From contig CM000855.1 of the NCBI GenBank assembly GCA_000163995.1, positions 950,924 through 1,014,923 of the forward strand: a DNA stretch of 64,000 nucleotides, read 5' to 3'. The notes beneath the pieces are model-generated. The model saw only the letters and a program-made list of their open reading frames with translations, was not told where the DNA came from and made no database searches. This document shows positions 39,146 to 48,353 of the stretch, piece by piece. This DNA comes from Campylobacter jejuni subsp. jejuni 414 (GTDB taxonomy: Bacteria > Campylobacterota > Campylobacteria > Campylobacterales > Campylobacteraceae). Within the stretch, counting starts at the first letter, position 1. Every line of letters starts with the position of its first letter. The translations under genes were made by a program, and so were the position numbers.

Positions 39146-41521
39146 CTAAACTAAAGTATATTTTAAAACATCATTAAAAGTATCAACGGCAATAATTTTC
39201 ATATTGTCTTTGACCTCATTAGGAATATCTTTTAAATCTCTTTCATAATTTTTTCTTGGAATCAAAGCCGTTTTTATATCTGCTTTGTAAGCTGCAATTA
39301 ATTTTTCTTTTAATCCGCCTATTGGTAAAACTTTTCCTTTTAAATCTATTTCACCCGTCATTGCTACATCTGCCCTAACCTTTTTATCGCTAAAAATAGA
39401 AGCAATAGCTGTACTTATCGTAATGCCAGCACTTGGACCATCTTTTGGAGTAGCCCCATCTGGAACGTGTATATGAATATTATAACTATCATAAACATTA
39501 ACCTTAGGATCAATAATCATTTTTTTAGGTATTTTTATCTTTCCTTCATCAATTAAAACTTTTATCATACTAAAAGCAATTCTAGCCGATTCTTTCATTA
39601 CATCGCCTAAACTTCCTGTGAGTGTTAATTCTCCTTTGCCTTTAATTTTTACAGCCTCTACTTTTAAAACATCTCCTCCTACGCTTGTCCAAGCTAAACC
39701 ATTAACCTGACCTATTTGATTTTCTCCATCATTTTTTTCTATTTCAAAAACTTTTTTATCTAAAAATTCATTCAAATTTTTTACATTGATATTAACTTTT
39801 TTAATATTTTCTAAAAGTAACTTTTTAGCACCCTTGCGACATAATTCTGCTACTTTACGACGCAAATTTCTAACTCCTGACTCACGAGTATAATCACTAA
39901 TGATCAATTCTATAGTTTCATCATCAATGGATAGTTCATTAGCTTTTAAGCCATGTTTTTTAAGCTCATCTGGAATTAAATATTTTTTCATTATATGAAA
40001 TTTCTCACTTGGAGTATAAGAACTCAATTCTATAAATTCCATTCTATCTCTTAAAGGCGCAGGAATATTACTAATATCATTTGCTGTTGCTATAAAAATA
40101 ACTTTACTTAAATCAATATTAAAATTTAAATAATAATCCCTAAATTTAGAATTTTGTTCTGGATCTAAAATTTCTAAAAGTACCGCACTTGGATCACCTC
40201 TAAAGCTGCGATTTAATTTATCAATTTCATCTAATACAATTACAGGATTAATTTGTTTTGCCTCTATAAGCCCTTGAGTAATACGTCCGGGCATAGCACC
40301 TATATAGGTTCTACGATGCCCGCGTAGCTCATTAACATCTTCAAGTCCACCTAAAGCTATACGAATAAGTTCTCTTTTTAAAGCTTTTGAAACAGAATTT
40401 GCCAGTGAAGTTTTACCTACACCAGGAGGTCCATAAAGGCAAAGTATAACTTTAGCACCATCTTTTTCTGCTATTTTTCTTTTTTCCAAAAGCTCTCTAA
40501 CTGCAAAATATTCTTCTATGCGTTCTTTTGGTTTGTTTAATGCGTAATGATCATGATTAAGTTGCTTTGAAACTTCTTTAATATCAAGTTTTTTCTTAGA
40601 AATTTTTTCAAAAGGAACATCTAATGCTGTTTCTATATAAGTTTGAATCATCGATGCTTCAGAATTATCTTGATGAATGCGTTCGAATTTTTCAACTTGC
40701 TTTTTGATTTCTTTATAAGCATCTTCATGCATAAATTTTTTCTTTAACTCTAAACGCTTTTGATACTCTCTTACTTCATCTTCTTTTTGCGTATCAGAGC
40801 CAAGTTCTTTTTGAATTTGCCTTAATTGTTCTTTTAAAAAATATTCTTTATTTACCTTATCAATACGAGAATGCACTTTATTTTTAATTTCTTTTTGAAT
40901 TTTATTGGCTTCTATTTCTTGGGCAATCAAATCTATTAATTTTAATAATTTTTGCTCAAGATCTGTTAAAATAAAAAACTCATAAGCAACTTGTTTCTTA
41001 ATACGCACAGTATTTAAAATCAAATCACAAATCCTAGATGCATCAAAACCTTCTTCAATTGTTCTTAAAAGATCCGGAGAAAAATAATAGCTGATATTTG
41101 CCAAATTTTTTATCTTCTCCTTTAAAACTTCAAGAAGTGCTTCTTTTTTAGTCCCTTCTAGAAAATCTTCTTTTATAAGCTCTATCTTAGCTTCTAAAGG
41201 CTTATTAGAAATTTGTTCTATAATTTTACCTTTAGCATACCCTTGGAAAAGTATTTTTACCCTTCCATCGGGCAAAGGAACTTTTCGCATGATAGTTCCA
41301 ATCACTCCGCAATTATAAATTTCATCAAAATTTCTTCCATTTTCTAGCTTTGAAGGTGCAACAAAAAGCATGCTATCATTTTTAATTGCAAGCTCTAAAG
41401 CCTTCATATTAGATGAATCATTAATAAAAATAGGAGTTATCATAAAAGGATATAAAAATAATTCATCTTCAACCAACACGGGTAAATTTGCTGGATAATT
41501 TTGTATTTCTTCAATCTGCAT
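39146..41521 (-). CDS. lon: Lon, ATP-dependent protease
   Basis: A 791-residue LonA: N-terminal substrate domain (PVLVEDELFLYPFMITPIF), coiled coil ~190-260, AAA+ Walker A LYGPPGVGKTSLANS near residue 365, Walker B VIVLDEIDKL, and the protease domain with catalytic serine in PKDGPSAGITIS and lysine in GGLKEKLIAA. It degrades misfolded and regulatory proteins. Preceded by bamD with a 16-bp gap. It is intact. Confidence 0.97.
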   Translation of the reverse strand: MQIEEIQNYPANLPVLVEDELFLYPFMITPIFINDSSNMKALELAIKNDSMLFVAPSKLENGRNFDEIYNCGVIGTIMRKVPLPDGRVKILFQGYAKGKIIEQISNKPLEAKIELIKEDFLEGTKKEALLEVLKEKIKNLANISYYFSPDLLRTIEEGFDASRICDLILNTVRIKKQVAYEFFILTDLEQKLLKLIDLIAQEIEANKIQKEIKNKVHSRIDKVNKEYFLKEQLRQIQKELGSDTQKEDEVREYQKRLELKKKFMHEDAYKEIKKQVEKFERIHQDNSEASMIQTYIETALDVPFEKISKKKLDIKEVSKQLNHDHYALNKPKERIEEYFAVRELLEKRKIAEKDGAKVILCLYGPPGVGKTSLANSVSKALKRELIRIALGGLEDVNELRGHRRTYIGAMPGRITQGLIEAKQINPVIVLDEIDKLNRSFRGDPSAVLLEILDPEQNSKFRDYYLNFNIDLSKVIFIATANDISNIPAPLRDRMEFIELSSYTPSEKFHIMKKYLIPDELKKHGLKANELSIDDETIELIISDYTRESGVRNLRRKVAELCRKGAKKLLLENIKKVNINVKNLNEFLDKKVFEIEKNDGENQIGQVNGLAWTSVGGDVLKVEAVKIKGKGELTLTGSLGDVMKESARIAFSMIKVLIDEGKIKIPKKMIIDPKVNVYDSYNIHIHVPDGATPKDGPSAGITISTAIASIFSDKKVRADVAMTGEIDLKGKVLPIGGLKEKLIAAYKADIKTALIPRKNYERDLKDIPNEVKDNMKIIAVDTFNDVLKYTLV

Positions 41522-41537
41522 TTATTTTCCTTACCTA

Positions 41538-42186
41538 TTAAAATCTTTCAAATATACTTCTATACCAAGGAAGCTCAGGCTTAATAATACTTTGCTGATA
41601 AAATTCACTTTCTTGAAGTCTTTGTTTGTAAATTTGTGCACTTTCATCATGCCCTATGCGCTGATATAGATTTTCTATAGTACTATCAAGATAAAAAACT
41701 GCTAAATTAAATTTCGTAAGCATTGTTTGAACTAAAGGTTCATATTCTGTATAAGGATAATCTTTTAAAAAAGTATCTATTTCTTTTTGGCTTTCAAGCA
41801 TTAAAGCCTGATTGCGATTTGGTACTGCAAATGCATCAAATTTTGCCTTGATTTTAAGATAACGGATATAATCAGCATTACGTGAATTTCCAAATTTTTT
41901 ATTATATTCATCTAAATAAAATTCAGCTAATTTATATTCTTCTTCATCCATATGAGCTTGTGCTAAAATAATTAAAGTAGTTTCCAATAAAGGATCAGCA
42001 ACATGCTCGCTTGCCATGCCATTATAATGATCATCAGCTTTTTCCAAATCCTTATCCTGTAAATCTTTAATAATTTGCTTATACCACTCACTAGCACTAA
42101 GATTATATAAACCTTCATGATTTTTTGTGCTACACGCGTTAAAAAAAATACCTAAAAAAACCAAATAAAAAAATACCTTTCTTCAT
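41538..42186 (-). CDS. bamD: BamD-like outer-membrane assembly lipoprotein (signal peptide frameshifted as read)
   Basis: The open frame from a TTG at 42164 gives 208 residues of tetratricopeptide-type repeats (EYKLAEFYLDEYNKKFGNS; ESQKEIDTFLKDYPYTEYEPLVQ) with a lipobox FFNACSTK. The natural start is the ATG at 42186 (RBS AGGTGAGG): reading from it with A6 instead of A7 at 42167-42173 gives MKKGIFYLVFLGIFFNAC, a perfect lipoprotein signal, and 215 residues. BamD is a core BAM-complex subunit and usually essential, so the extra base is suspect. Corresponds to Cj1074c. Confidence 0.82.
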
Positions 42187-42285
42187 ACCTCACCTTGATT
42201 CATATTCTCAAAATATATATTTTAACGATTTTATAATTATGTTCTTCTAAAATTATAATAAAATTAATTAAATAATTTAAAATTT

Positions 42286-42301
42286 TGGAATGATTATTGC
42301 T
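42286..42301 (+). promoter_or_regulatory. Sigma-54-like promoter upstream of fliW
   Basis: TTGG at 42285-42288 and TTGCT at 42297-42301 place GG and GC exactly ten bases apart, as in sigma-54 (-24/-12) promoters. It lies 45 bp before the fliW ATG at 42346. An alternative sigma-70-like TAAAAT occurs nearer the gene, so use of RpoN is inferred only. Confidence 0.45.
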
Positions 42302-42345
42302 TATTTTATGTTAAAATATTAAACATTATAACTTGAGGAGAAAAC

Positions 42346-42735
42346 ATGACCCTGGCTGTTAAATGCCCTATCTTAGGTTTTGAGGAAACCAAAAATATGG
42401 AATTTTCAACTATCGATGAAGTATTTGTAAGACTTAAAAGTCTTGATGGTAAAGACTTTTCTTTTGTTTTAATTAATCCTTATTTAATTAGACCTGATTA
42501 TGAATTTGATATACCAACCTATTATCAAGAACTTCTTTCTTTAACACCTGAATCTAATATGAAAATTTTTAATATAGTAGCTATAGCAAAAAGTATTGAA
42601 GAATCTACGGTAAATTTTTTAGCTCCTGTGGTTATCAATCTTGATAATAACACCATGGTACAAGTGATACTAGATACAGTCAATTATCCTGATTTTTTCC
42701 AAGCTGATCAAATTGCTAATTATATTAAAAAATAA
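42346..42735 (+). CDS. fliW: FliW, flagellar assembly factor
   Basis: A 129-residue FliW: start [17 protein letters not shown], then [25 protein letters not shown] and [20 protein letters not shown]. It binds flagellin and antagonises CsrA, coupling flagellin translation to export. RBS GAGGAG lies before the ATG. Its stop overlaps the proC start (TAATG). Corresponds to Cj1075. Confidence 0.93.
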
Positions 42736-43466
42736 TGCTCTATATACTTGCAAACGGAGCTATGGCAACAGCCTTAGCCTATGGATTAAAAGATAACTAT
42801 GAAATTTGCATAGTAGGAAGAAATATAGAAAAGCTTCAAGCACTCGCTAAGGAAGGTTTTAAAACTTTGCTTTATAAAGATTTTAACATAAAAGGCAAAG
42901 ATGTGATTTTAGCTTTTAAGCCTTATGCTTTAGAAAATATTGCTCAAATGCTAAAAGGACAAGCGCGTATTTTAATCTCTGTCTTAGCTAATGTTGATTT
43001 TGAAAAACTACAAGTCATCAAAGCTCAAAATTATGTTAGAATAATGCCTAATACAGCAGCTAAATACAAGGCTTCAACTACACCATACATACTTAAAAAT
43101 TCTCATTTTGAAAATGAAATTTTAAATATTTTAAAAACTTTTGGTTCGGCTTATAAATTAGATAATGAAACACAAATGAATGCTGCTATGGTGATTAGTG
43201 GTTGTGCGCCTGCTTTTTTAGCACTTATAGCAGAAAGTATTGCTAATGCTGGAGTTCATGAAGGTTTACCAAAAGAACTTAGTCTCAATCTTACCCGCTC
43301 TTTATTTAAAAGCTCTAGCGTTCTATTAAAACATGAACATCCTGCTATTATCAAAGAAAATATTTGCTCTCCTGGTGGAGTTACAATAAAAGGTATAAAA
43401 ATACTCGAACAAAAAGGTATTCGCGGAAGTTTCTTTGAAGCCATAAATGCTAGTAGCACTAAATGA
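42735..43466 (+). CDS. proC: ProC, pyrroline-5-carboxylate reductase
   Basis: A 243-residue NAD(P)H-dependent enzyme for the last step of proline synthesis. N-terminal Rossmann YILANGAMATALAYGL, RIMPNTAAKYKAS, and the C-terminal dimer domain with VISGCAPAFLALIAESIANAGVHEGL and SPGGVTIKGIKILEQKG. Shorter than the ~270 typical length but all core motifs are present. It overlaps fliW by 1 bp and the next gene by 4 bp. Confidence 0.94.
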   Translation: MLYILANGAMATALAYGLKDNYEICIVGRNIEKLQALAKEGFKTLLYKDFNIKGKDVILAFKPYALENIAQMLKGQARILISVLANVDFEKLQVIKAQNYVRIMPNTAAKYKASTTPYILKNSHFENEILNILKTFGSAYKLDNETQMNAAMVISGCAPAFLALIAESIANAGVHEGLPKELSLNLTRSLFKSSSVLLKHEHPAIIKENICSPGGVTIKGIKILEQKGIRGSFFEAINASSTK

Positions 43467-43765
43467 AAAAAGCTTTTATACTGATAGAAAGCATTAGTGC
43501 TATAATGATCATATCTTTGATTTTTATTGGTATTTTTTATTATTATACTCAACTTTATAAAAACTATGAAAATTTAAATATTTTTGAAAGGCTCTATAAA
43601 CTTCAAGAAAAACTATATGAAAAGCCTATTTTCAAAACTATCATACTTCAAACCTCAATTTTAAAACCTATAATTATACAAGAACAATTTGTCAGTGATG
43701 ATGTATTTAAATTTCAAAAATTATATCTTCAAGATCAAAATTATAGCATTTATTTTAGAGAATGA
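43463..43765 (+). CDS. ctsT: Pseudopilin-like transformation protein (CtsT-like)
   Basis: A 100-residue protein with an N-terminal type-IV-pilin-like helix (KAFILIESISAIMIISLIFIGIFYYY) and a short periplasmic tail. It corresponds to Cj1077, described as CtsT and needed for natural transformation. No glycine is seen before the helix, unlike classical prepilins. First of three overlapping small membrane-anchored genes. Confidence 0.75.
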   Translation: MKKAFILIESISAIMIISLIFIGIFYYYTQLYKNYENLNIFERLYKLQEKLYEKPIFKTIILQTSILKPIIIQEQFVSDDVFKFQKLYLQDQNYSIYFRE

Positions 43766-44424
43766 ACAAAGCCTTTACACTTTTTGAACTTGTAATATCA
43801 CTAATACTTTTTACTTTTATAGCTAGTTTACTTTCAAAACCTTTAATAAATTTTTATCATTTAAATTTCACAGCTTTACATGCAAATAATCTTATCATTC
43901 AAACACATTTAAACTTACTTAAAATAGAAAAATTGATACAAAATTGCATCAATATTACATTTTCGCAAAATACATTAAAATGTCTTTTAAAAGATGAGTT
44001 AATTAGTTTAAAAAATAATAAACTTTATCTTGTTAATTCTACTCTTATTTTAGAAAATAATCATACGCTTTATTCACCCCATTCTGATTTTAAAACCCAA
44101 CTCCAAAATAGAAAAGATTTATATAATGATAATGAACACATTATCTACGCTTTAAAGATGAATAAAATTGAAAGAATATCTATTTTAGAAAATGGTATTT
44201 TCACAAATTTTATGGGAAATTTTATTCCTTTACAAGCTCAATTAATCATCAAATTACAAAATGAAGAACTTATATATGAAATAAAACCAAAATTTAATGA
44301 ACAATTAAATCAACAAGGATTAATTTCTAAAAATATAAGCTCATTTAGTCTACAAAACAATAAATTAAAAATTTGCCTAAAAAAACAAATGAGATACTGT
44401 CTTGAAAAAAGGATTTTGCTATGA
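43762..44424 (+). CDS. Prepilin-like membrane-anchored protein
   Basis: 220 residues. The N-terminus NKAFTLFELVISLILFTFIASLL matches the FTLxEx methylation/cleavage-type pilin helix, with glutamate at mature-position-5 equivalent. The rest is periplasmic, with no recognised domain. It overlaps its neighbours by 4 bp on each side, so it is likely to act with them in DNA uptake or type II/IV secretion. Corresponds to Cj1078. Confidence 0.75.
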   Translation: MNKAFTLFELVISLILFTFIASLLSKPLINFYHLNFTALHANNLIIQTHLNLLKIEKLIQNCINITFSQNTLKCLLKDELISLKNNKLYLVNSTLILENNHTLYSPHSDFKTQLQNRKDLYNDNEHIIYALKMNKIERISILENGIFTNFMGNFIPLQAQLIIKLQNEELIYEIKPKFNEQLNQQGLISKNISSFSLQNNKLKICLKKQMRYCLEKRILL

Positions 44425-44873
44425 AAAAGGCTTATGTTTTAATTTGGACTATTTTTTTAATACTGCTAATAAGTCTATGGATGAGCTTAACCTTAAACAT
44501 ATCCGGCTATACGCCAAAAATAATTCAAGATAGTTATTATTATCTTCAAGCTCAAATTTTAAGTCACAATGCAACACAATTTTCTAAATATTTTTTATAT
44601 CAAGCAAAACAAGAAAATAAAGAATGCTTAGATGATATACATTTTAACTACGCAAAAGCTTTGATTAAAATAAAATATTTTTATCCTATTGCACAATGTA
44701 TTAATTTTAAATTTTCTAATTTTAATTCTGATGCAAATTTAAGCAAAGATGGCGTTATTATAGCCCACATTAGCATTGCCTTAAATCGCAATAGAAATGT
44801 CAATGATGAAATTTTACTCACAAAAAGTATTATCATTTATCCTAAAGAATTTTTTTGGGATTTAAAAAATTAA
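44421..44873 (+). CDS. Small membrane-anchored protein of the pseudopilin-like cluster
   Basis: 150 residues, N-terminal hydrophobic helix KKAYVLIWTIFLILLISLW followed by a periplasmic part with two cysteines (ECLDD and AQCINF). It resembles PilX/GspK-type minor components in layout only. The stop overlaps the convergent hemD by 4 bp. Corresponds to Cj1079. Confidence 0.68.
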   Translation: MKKAYVLIWTIFLILLISLWMSLTLNISGYTPKIIQDSYYYLQAQILSHNATQFSKYFLYQAKQENKECLDDIHFNYAKALIKIKYFYPIAQCINFKFSNFNSDANLSKDGVIIAHISIALNRNRNVNDEILLTKSIIIYPKEFFWDLKN

Positions 44874-45499
44874 ATCAAAGTCTGAGCTAGTTTAACACAC
44901 TCTTGAAGATTTTGATTTTCACATATAAAAAGATTTTTAAAATTTAAAAATTTCTTTGCCGTGCTTTGTCCTATAACCACAACTTTATCTTGCTCTTTTA
45001 AGCTATAAAATTTTAAAAAATTTTCTACACTTAAAGGAGAGGTAAATATAAAAATAGCAGGATGAGTGAGCTTTTTATCACTTTTTTTGAAAACATTTTC
45101 ATAAACAATGATTTCATCTAAATCCACACCTGCATTTTTAAGATCTAAATTTAAAGTTGAAACGATATTTTTAGCTCTTAAATACAAACATTTTTTTATT
45201 TTTAACTCCTCTTTAAATTCAAGAAAAAGATCTCTTCCATAAGCTTTTGATGGAATTTTGATCTTTTTAAAACCTAAATTTCTAGCATATTGAGCCGTAC
45301 TTTGACCCACAACATATAAGTTAAGTTTAAAATTTAAAGCAATATTTGCATTTTGCAAGGCTTTTAAAGCATTTTTTGAAGTACAAATTAAAGCATCATA
45401 GCCACTCAAATCTACGCTAAAATTATAAAAAACAATCTCATTTAAAATAAGATTTTCAACTCCTTCAAAAGGACTTTCATTTAAGAGATAAATTTTCAT
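44870..45499 (-). CDS. hemD: HemD, uroporphyrinogen-III synthase
   Basis: A 209-residue protein of the poorly conserved HemD family. Two alpha/beta lobes are visible, with GYDALICTSKNALKAL in the first and AIFIFTSPLSVENFLKFY plus VVIGQSTAKKF in the second. It closes hydroxymethylbilane into uroporphyrinogen III for haem synthesis. It overlaps thiE by 23 bp. Corresponds to Cj1080c. Confidence 0.85.
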   Translation of the reverse strand: MKIYLLNESPFEGVENLILNEIVFYNFSVDLSGYDALICTSKNALKALQNANIALNFKLNLYVVGQSTAQYARNLGFKKIKIPSKAYGRDLFLEFKEELKIKKCLYLRAKNIVSTLNLDLKNAGVDLDEIIVYENVFKKSDKKLTHPAIFIFTSPLSVENFLKFYSLKEQDKVVVIGQSTAKKFLNFKNLFICENQNLQECVKLAQTLI

Positions 45500-46109
45500 G
45501 TATTTTACACTTTAACTCTTTAGCCGCTAAATAAACATCTTTAGCATCCATAATCGCTCTAACAACAGCCACGCCGCTTAATTTTATACCCTTTAATTCA
45601 CTAAGCACTTCTTTATCGATCCCTCCTATAGCTACAACTCCTATAGGACTTTTATCGCAAATTTGAGCTAAAAGCTTAAGGCTTAAAAGCGAACTTTCTT
45701 TAGTTGGTGTTGCTCTAATTGCCCCACAACCTAGATAATTTGCTCCTTGTATGAACTCAAGTTGTTCTAGTTTTTTAAGGCTTAAGCCTATAATTTTTTC
45801 ATCTCCTAAGAGCTTCCTAGCCAGTTTTATTTCTAAATCCTCTTGTCCTAAATGGACCCCATCAGCATCTAAAGCTAAAGCTATATCTATTCTATCATTA
45901 ATCAAAAAAGGTATTTTATAAGCTTTGCAAAGTTTTTGCACCTTTAAACCTAGCTTGTAAAATTCGCTTGCGCTAAGTTCTTTTTCACGCAGTTGTACTA
46001 TACTTACTCCGCCTTTTATGGCGTTTTCTAAGGAATTTAAAAAACATTCCTCGCTTTTATTTCCTTTAGAAGCGACTAGATAAAGACTAAGATCTAATTT
46101 ATTTTTCAT
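45477..46109 (-). CDS. thiE: ThiE, thiamine-phosphate synthase
   Basis: A 210-residue TIM barrel that joins HMP-PP and thiazole phosphate. All key blocks are present: GVSIVQLREKELSASEF, LINDRIDIALALDADGVHLGQEDL, and the phosphate loop LGCGAIRATPTKESS. This is the true ThiE; the gene at 3.4 kb is TenI-like. It overlaps thiD by 11 bp. Confidence 0.94.
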   Translation of the reverse strand: MKNKLDLSLYLVASKGNKSEECFLNSLENAIKGGVSIVQLREKELSASEFYKLGLKVQKLCKAYKIPFLINDRIDIALALDADGVHLGQEDLEIKLARKLLGDEKIIGLSLKKLEQLEFIQGANYLGCGAIRATPTKESSLLSLKLLAQICDKSPIGVVAIGGIDKEVLSELKGIKLSGVAVVRAIMDAKDVYLAAKELKCKIHENLSLK

Positions 46110-46911
46110 CTAAAAACTTAAAAAAATGATTTGTAGGACCACAACCTTTTCCAAGATTGAGCGAATAATAAATAGCACTTCTTACATATTCTTTAGCTTC
46201 ACTGACTGCATTAAATAAATCCTTGCCTTTAGCTAAATTACTAGCAATGGCAGAAGAAAGCGTACAACCTGTACCATGAGTATTTTTAGTTTCTAAACGT
46301 TCACCTTTTAAAATATAAATTTCTTTACCATCAAAAAGCACATCATTGGCATTTTCTTCACTATGCCCGCCCTTAATTAAAACAGCCTTAGCTCCTAAAC
46401 CACGTAAATGCTTAGCCGCCTTTATCATCTGCTCTTCATTAGCAATCTTAAAACCACACAAAAACTCTGCTTCAGGTATATTAGGTGTAAGAATATCTGC
46501 AAATTTTACTATGGTTTGTTTGAAAAAATCACAATTTTCTTCAGGCATTAAAGCATAACCATTTTTAGCAAACATCACAGGATCAATAACTACATTTTGA
46601 GGTTTAAACTCACTTAAATTTTTAGCCACACAGCTCATTAACTCACAAGTTCCTATCATTCCAATTTTAGTTGCCTTTGGTACTATATCTTCAAACACAG
46701 CAAGCATTTGTTCATCCACGCTTTGAGTAGGCACATCATGCACAGAAATCACTCTTGTGGTATTTTCAGCTACTACACTTAAAAGCACGCTCATACCAAA
46801 AAGATTGTGTGCACTAAAGGTTTTAAGATCAGCTTGTATCCCTGCTCCACCACTACAATCACTCCCTGCTATAGTTAAAACAGGTATAAGTTCACTTCCT
46901 TTTGCTTTCAT
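46099..46911 (-). CDS. thiD: ThiD, HMP/HMP-phosphate kinase
   Basis: 270 residues from the ATG at 46911, chosen because it overlaps the stop of the glycosylase gene as ATGA and has GGAAG as RBS; an open frame extends 9 codons further. Ribokinase-like: PVLTIAGSDCSGGAGIQADLKTF, VIDPVMFAKNGYALM, and NTHGTGCTLSSAIASNLAKG with the catalytic aspartate region. It phosphorylates hydroxymethylpyrimidine twice for ThiE. Confidence 0.95.
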   Translation of the reverse strand: MKAKGSELIPVLTIAGSDCSGGAGIQADLKTFSAHNLFGMSVLLSVVAENTTRVISVHDVPTQSVDEQMLAVFEDIVPKATKIGMIGTCELMSCVAKNLSEFKPQNVVIDPVMFAKNGYALMPEENCDFFKQTIVKFADILTPNIPEAEFLCGFKIANEEQMIKAAKHLRGLGAKAVLIKGGHSEENANDVLFDGKEIYILKGERLETKNTHGTGCTLSSAIASNLAKGKDLFNAVSEAKEYVRSAIYYSLNLGKGCGPTNHFFKFLDEK

Positions 46912-47594
46912 AAATCTTCCTTTAAAATTTTGATCCATTCTTCACCTTTAAAACTTAATCTTTGTCCTTTAAAACTCTGTTTTGCAAAAGCTACAATCAG
47001 AGCATGAAAAATTTGATAAAGTTCATAAAGTTCGCATTTTCTTCCTAAAATTTCACACAAACTTTCTTGCTCATTCTCTATGCCACTTTGAAAAAATTCT
47101 CTTAATTCTTCATAATTTTCAAACTCATAACCCAAATGAAAAGCCAAACGCAAGCTATAGCTATCTACGACTAAAATTTCTCTTTTACAAAGATAATTTA
47201 ATATCCCATCAACACTTTCAAAACCCAAACCTTTAATATTTAAAAGCCATTCTCTACTGACATTTGTTTTAAAATTTTCTAAATTTTCATAAACATTAAG
47301 AATATTTTCTACCAAATTTTTTAAACGCTTAGCTTTAGTATTATAAAACCCACTAGGCTTAATCAAAGCCGCAAGTTCTAAATTTGATAAAGTATTGATT
47401 TGTTCTAAACTTGTGATATTTTCTTTTTTTAAATTTTCCAAAGCTTTTAATACATTTTTCCAATTTGTATTTTGAGTTAAAATAACAGAAATTAAAAGTT
47501 CAAATTCACTTAATCCTTGATCTTCGAGCCAATCAAAATCATAATAATTTAAATCCAAATTTAAAAGCTTAACAAAAATTTGCACCCCAGTCAT
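46908..47594 (-). CDS. HhH-GPD DNA glycosylase, MagIII-like
   Basis: A 228-residue helix-hairpin-helix glycosylase: ISVILTQNTNWKNVLKALENLK, the HhH LLNIKGLGFESVDGILNYL, and catalytic aspartate in LVVDSYSLRLAFHLG. The four-cysteine iron-sulfur loop of endonuclease III is absent, which fits the Helicobacter MagIII (3-methyladenine glycosylase) group better than Nth. Corresponds to Cj1083c. It overlaps both neighbours by 4 bp. Confidence 0.82.
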   Translation of the reverse strand: MTGVQIFVKLLNLDLNYYDFDWLEDQGLSEFELLISVILTQNTNWKNVLKALENLKKENITSLEQINTLSNLELAALIKPSGFYNTKAKRLKNLVENILNVYENLENFKTNVSREWLLNIKGLGFESVDGILNYLCKREILVVDSYSLRLAFHLGYEFENYEELREFFQSGIENEQESLCEILGRKCELYELYQIFHALIVAFAKQSFKGQRLSFKGEEWIKILKEDL

Positions 47595-48352
47595 TTAAAA
47601 CTCTCCTTAAAAGCCAAATAAAATTGTTTTGCAGTGCGACCACTTCGACTTGCTCTTAAAGTAGCAAATTCCTTAGCTTTAGCATGCAAAAGTTCTTTAT
47701 CATAAGAATAATCTTTAAAATAAAAATCTATTGTTTTTAAATACTCATCTAAATTTCCTTGATAAAAACTCAACCATAAACCAAATCTATCACTTAAGCT
47801 CAATCTTTCTTCAGCAGCATCACTTAAATGAAGTTCCGCGTGTCTAATTTGCATATCAAGATTATCATTAATACTTTCACTTAATAAATGCCTGCGATTA
47901 GAACTTGCATAAATAATTACATTGTTTGGAGCTTTTTCTATACTTCCTTCAAGTAAAGGTTTTAAAAATTTATAACTATCATCTCCCTTTTCAAAAGAAA
48001 AATCATCACAAAAAAGTATGAATTTAAATTTTTCCAATCTAATTTCATCAATAATATCTGCTAAGGCAAACAAATCTTCTTTATTTAACTCAACAAGTCT
48101 TAAACCTTGATCTTTAAATTCATTAAACATAGCCTTAATCAAACTTGATTTTCCAGTACCCTTAGACCCCCATAAAAGAGCATGATTTGCTCCTTTATTT
48201 TGAATAAAATTCAAAGTATTTTTATAAAGAGCTTTTTTTTGACTTTCCATACCTATTAAATCTTTTAAGGCAATAGGATCGATTTCAAAAACAGGCTTTA
48301 AATAATCTTTTCTTGCTCTATAAATCGCTGCATAAGTTTTACTCCAATCCAT
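47591..48352 (-). CDS. DUF815-type AAA+ ATPase
   Basis: 253 residues. Walker A LLWGSKGTGKSSLIKAMF near residue 60, Walker B KFILFCDDFSFEKGD, and ASSNRRHLL / SLSDRFGLWLSFY, which are the DUF815 family pattern. The helper function of this ATPase family is not defined. It lies 1 bp downstream of mfd and overlaps the glycosylase gene, hinting at a repair context. Corresponds to Cj1084c. Confidence 0.85.
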   Translation of the reverse strand: MDWSKTYAAIYRARKDYLKPVFEIDPIALKDLIGMESQKKALYKNTLNFIQNKGANHALLWGSKGTGKSSLIKAMFNEFKDQGLRLVELNKEDLFALADIIDEIRLEKFKFILFCDDFSFEKGDDSYKFLKPLLEGSIEKAPNNVIIYASSNRRHLLSESINDNLDMQIRHAELHLSDAAEERLSLSDRFGLWLSFYQGNLDEYLKTIDFYFKDYSYDKELLHAKAKEFATLRASRSGRTAKQFYLAFKESFK

Positions 48353-48353
48353 T

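Noticed and set aside
41538-42164. TTG start for bamD at 42164
   Set aside because: It would truncate the lipoprotein signal; the ATG at 42186 with a strong RBS and one base fewer in the A7 run gives a complete signal peptide.
46099-47594. TPP riboswitch before thiD/thiE or thiS
   Set aside because: The thi genes here start inside the preceding genes, leaving no leader; no THI-box-like sequence was seen.
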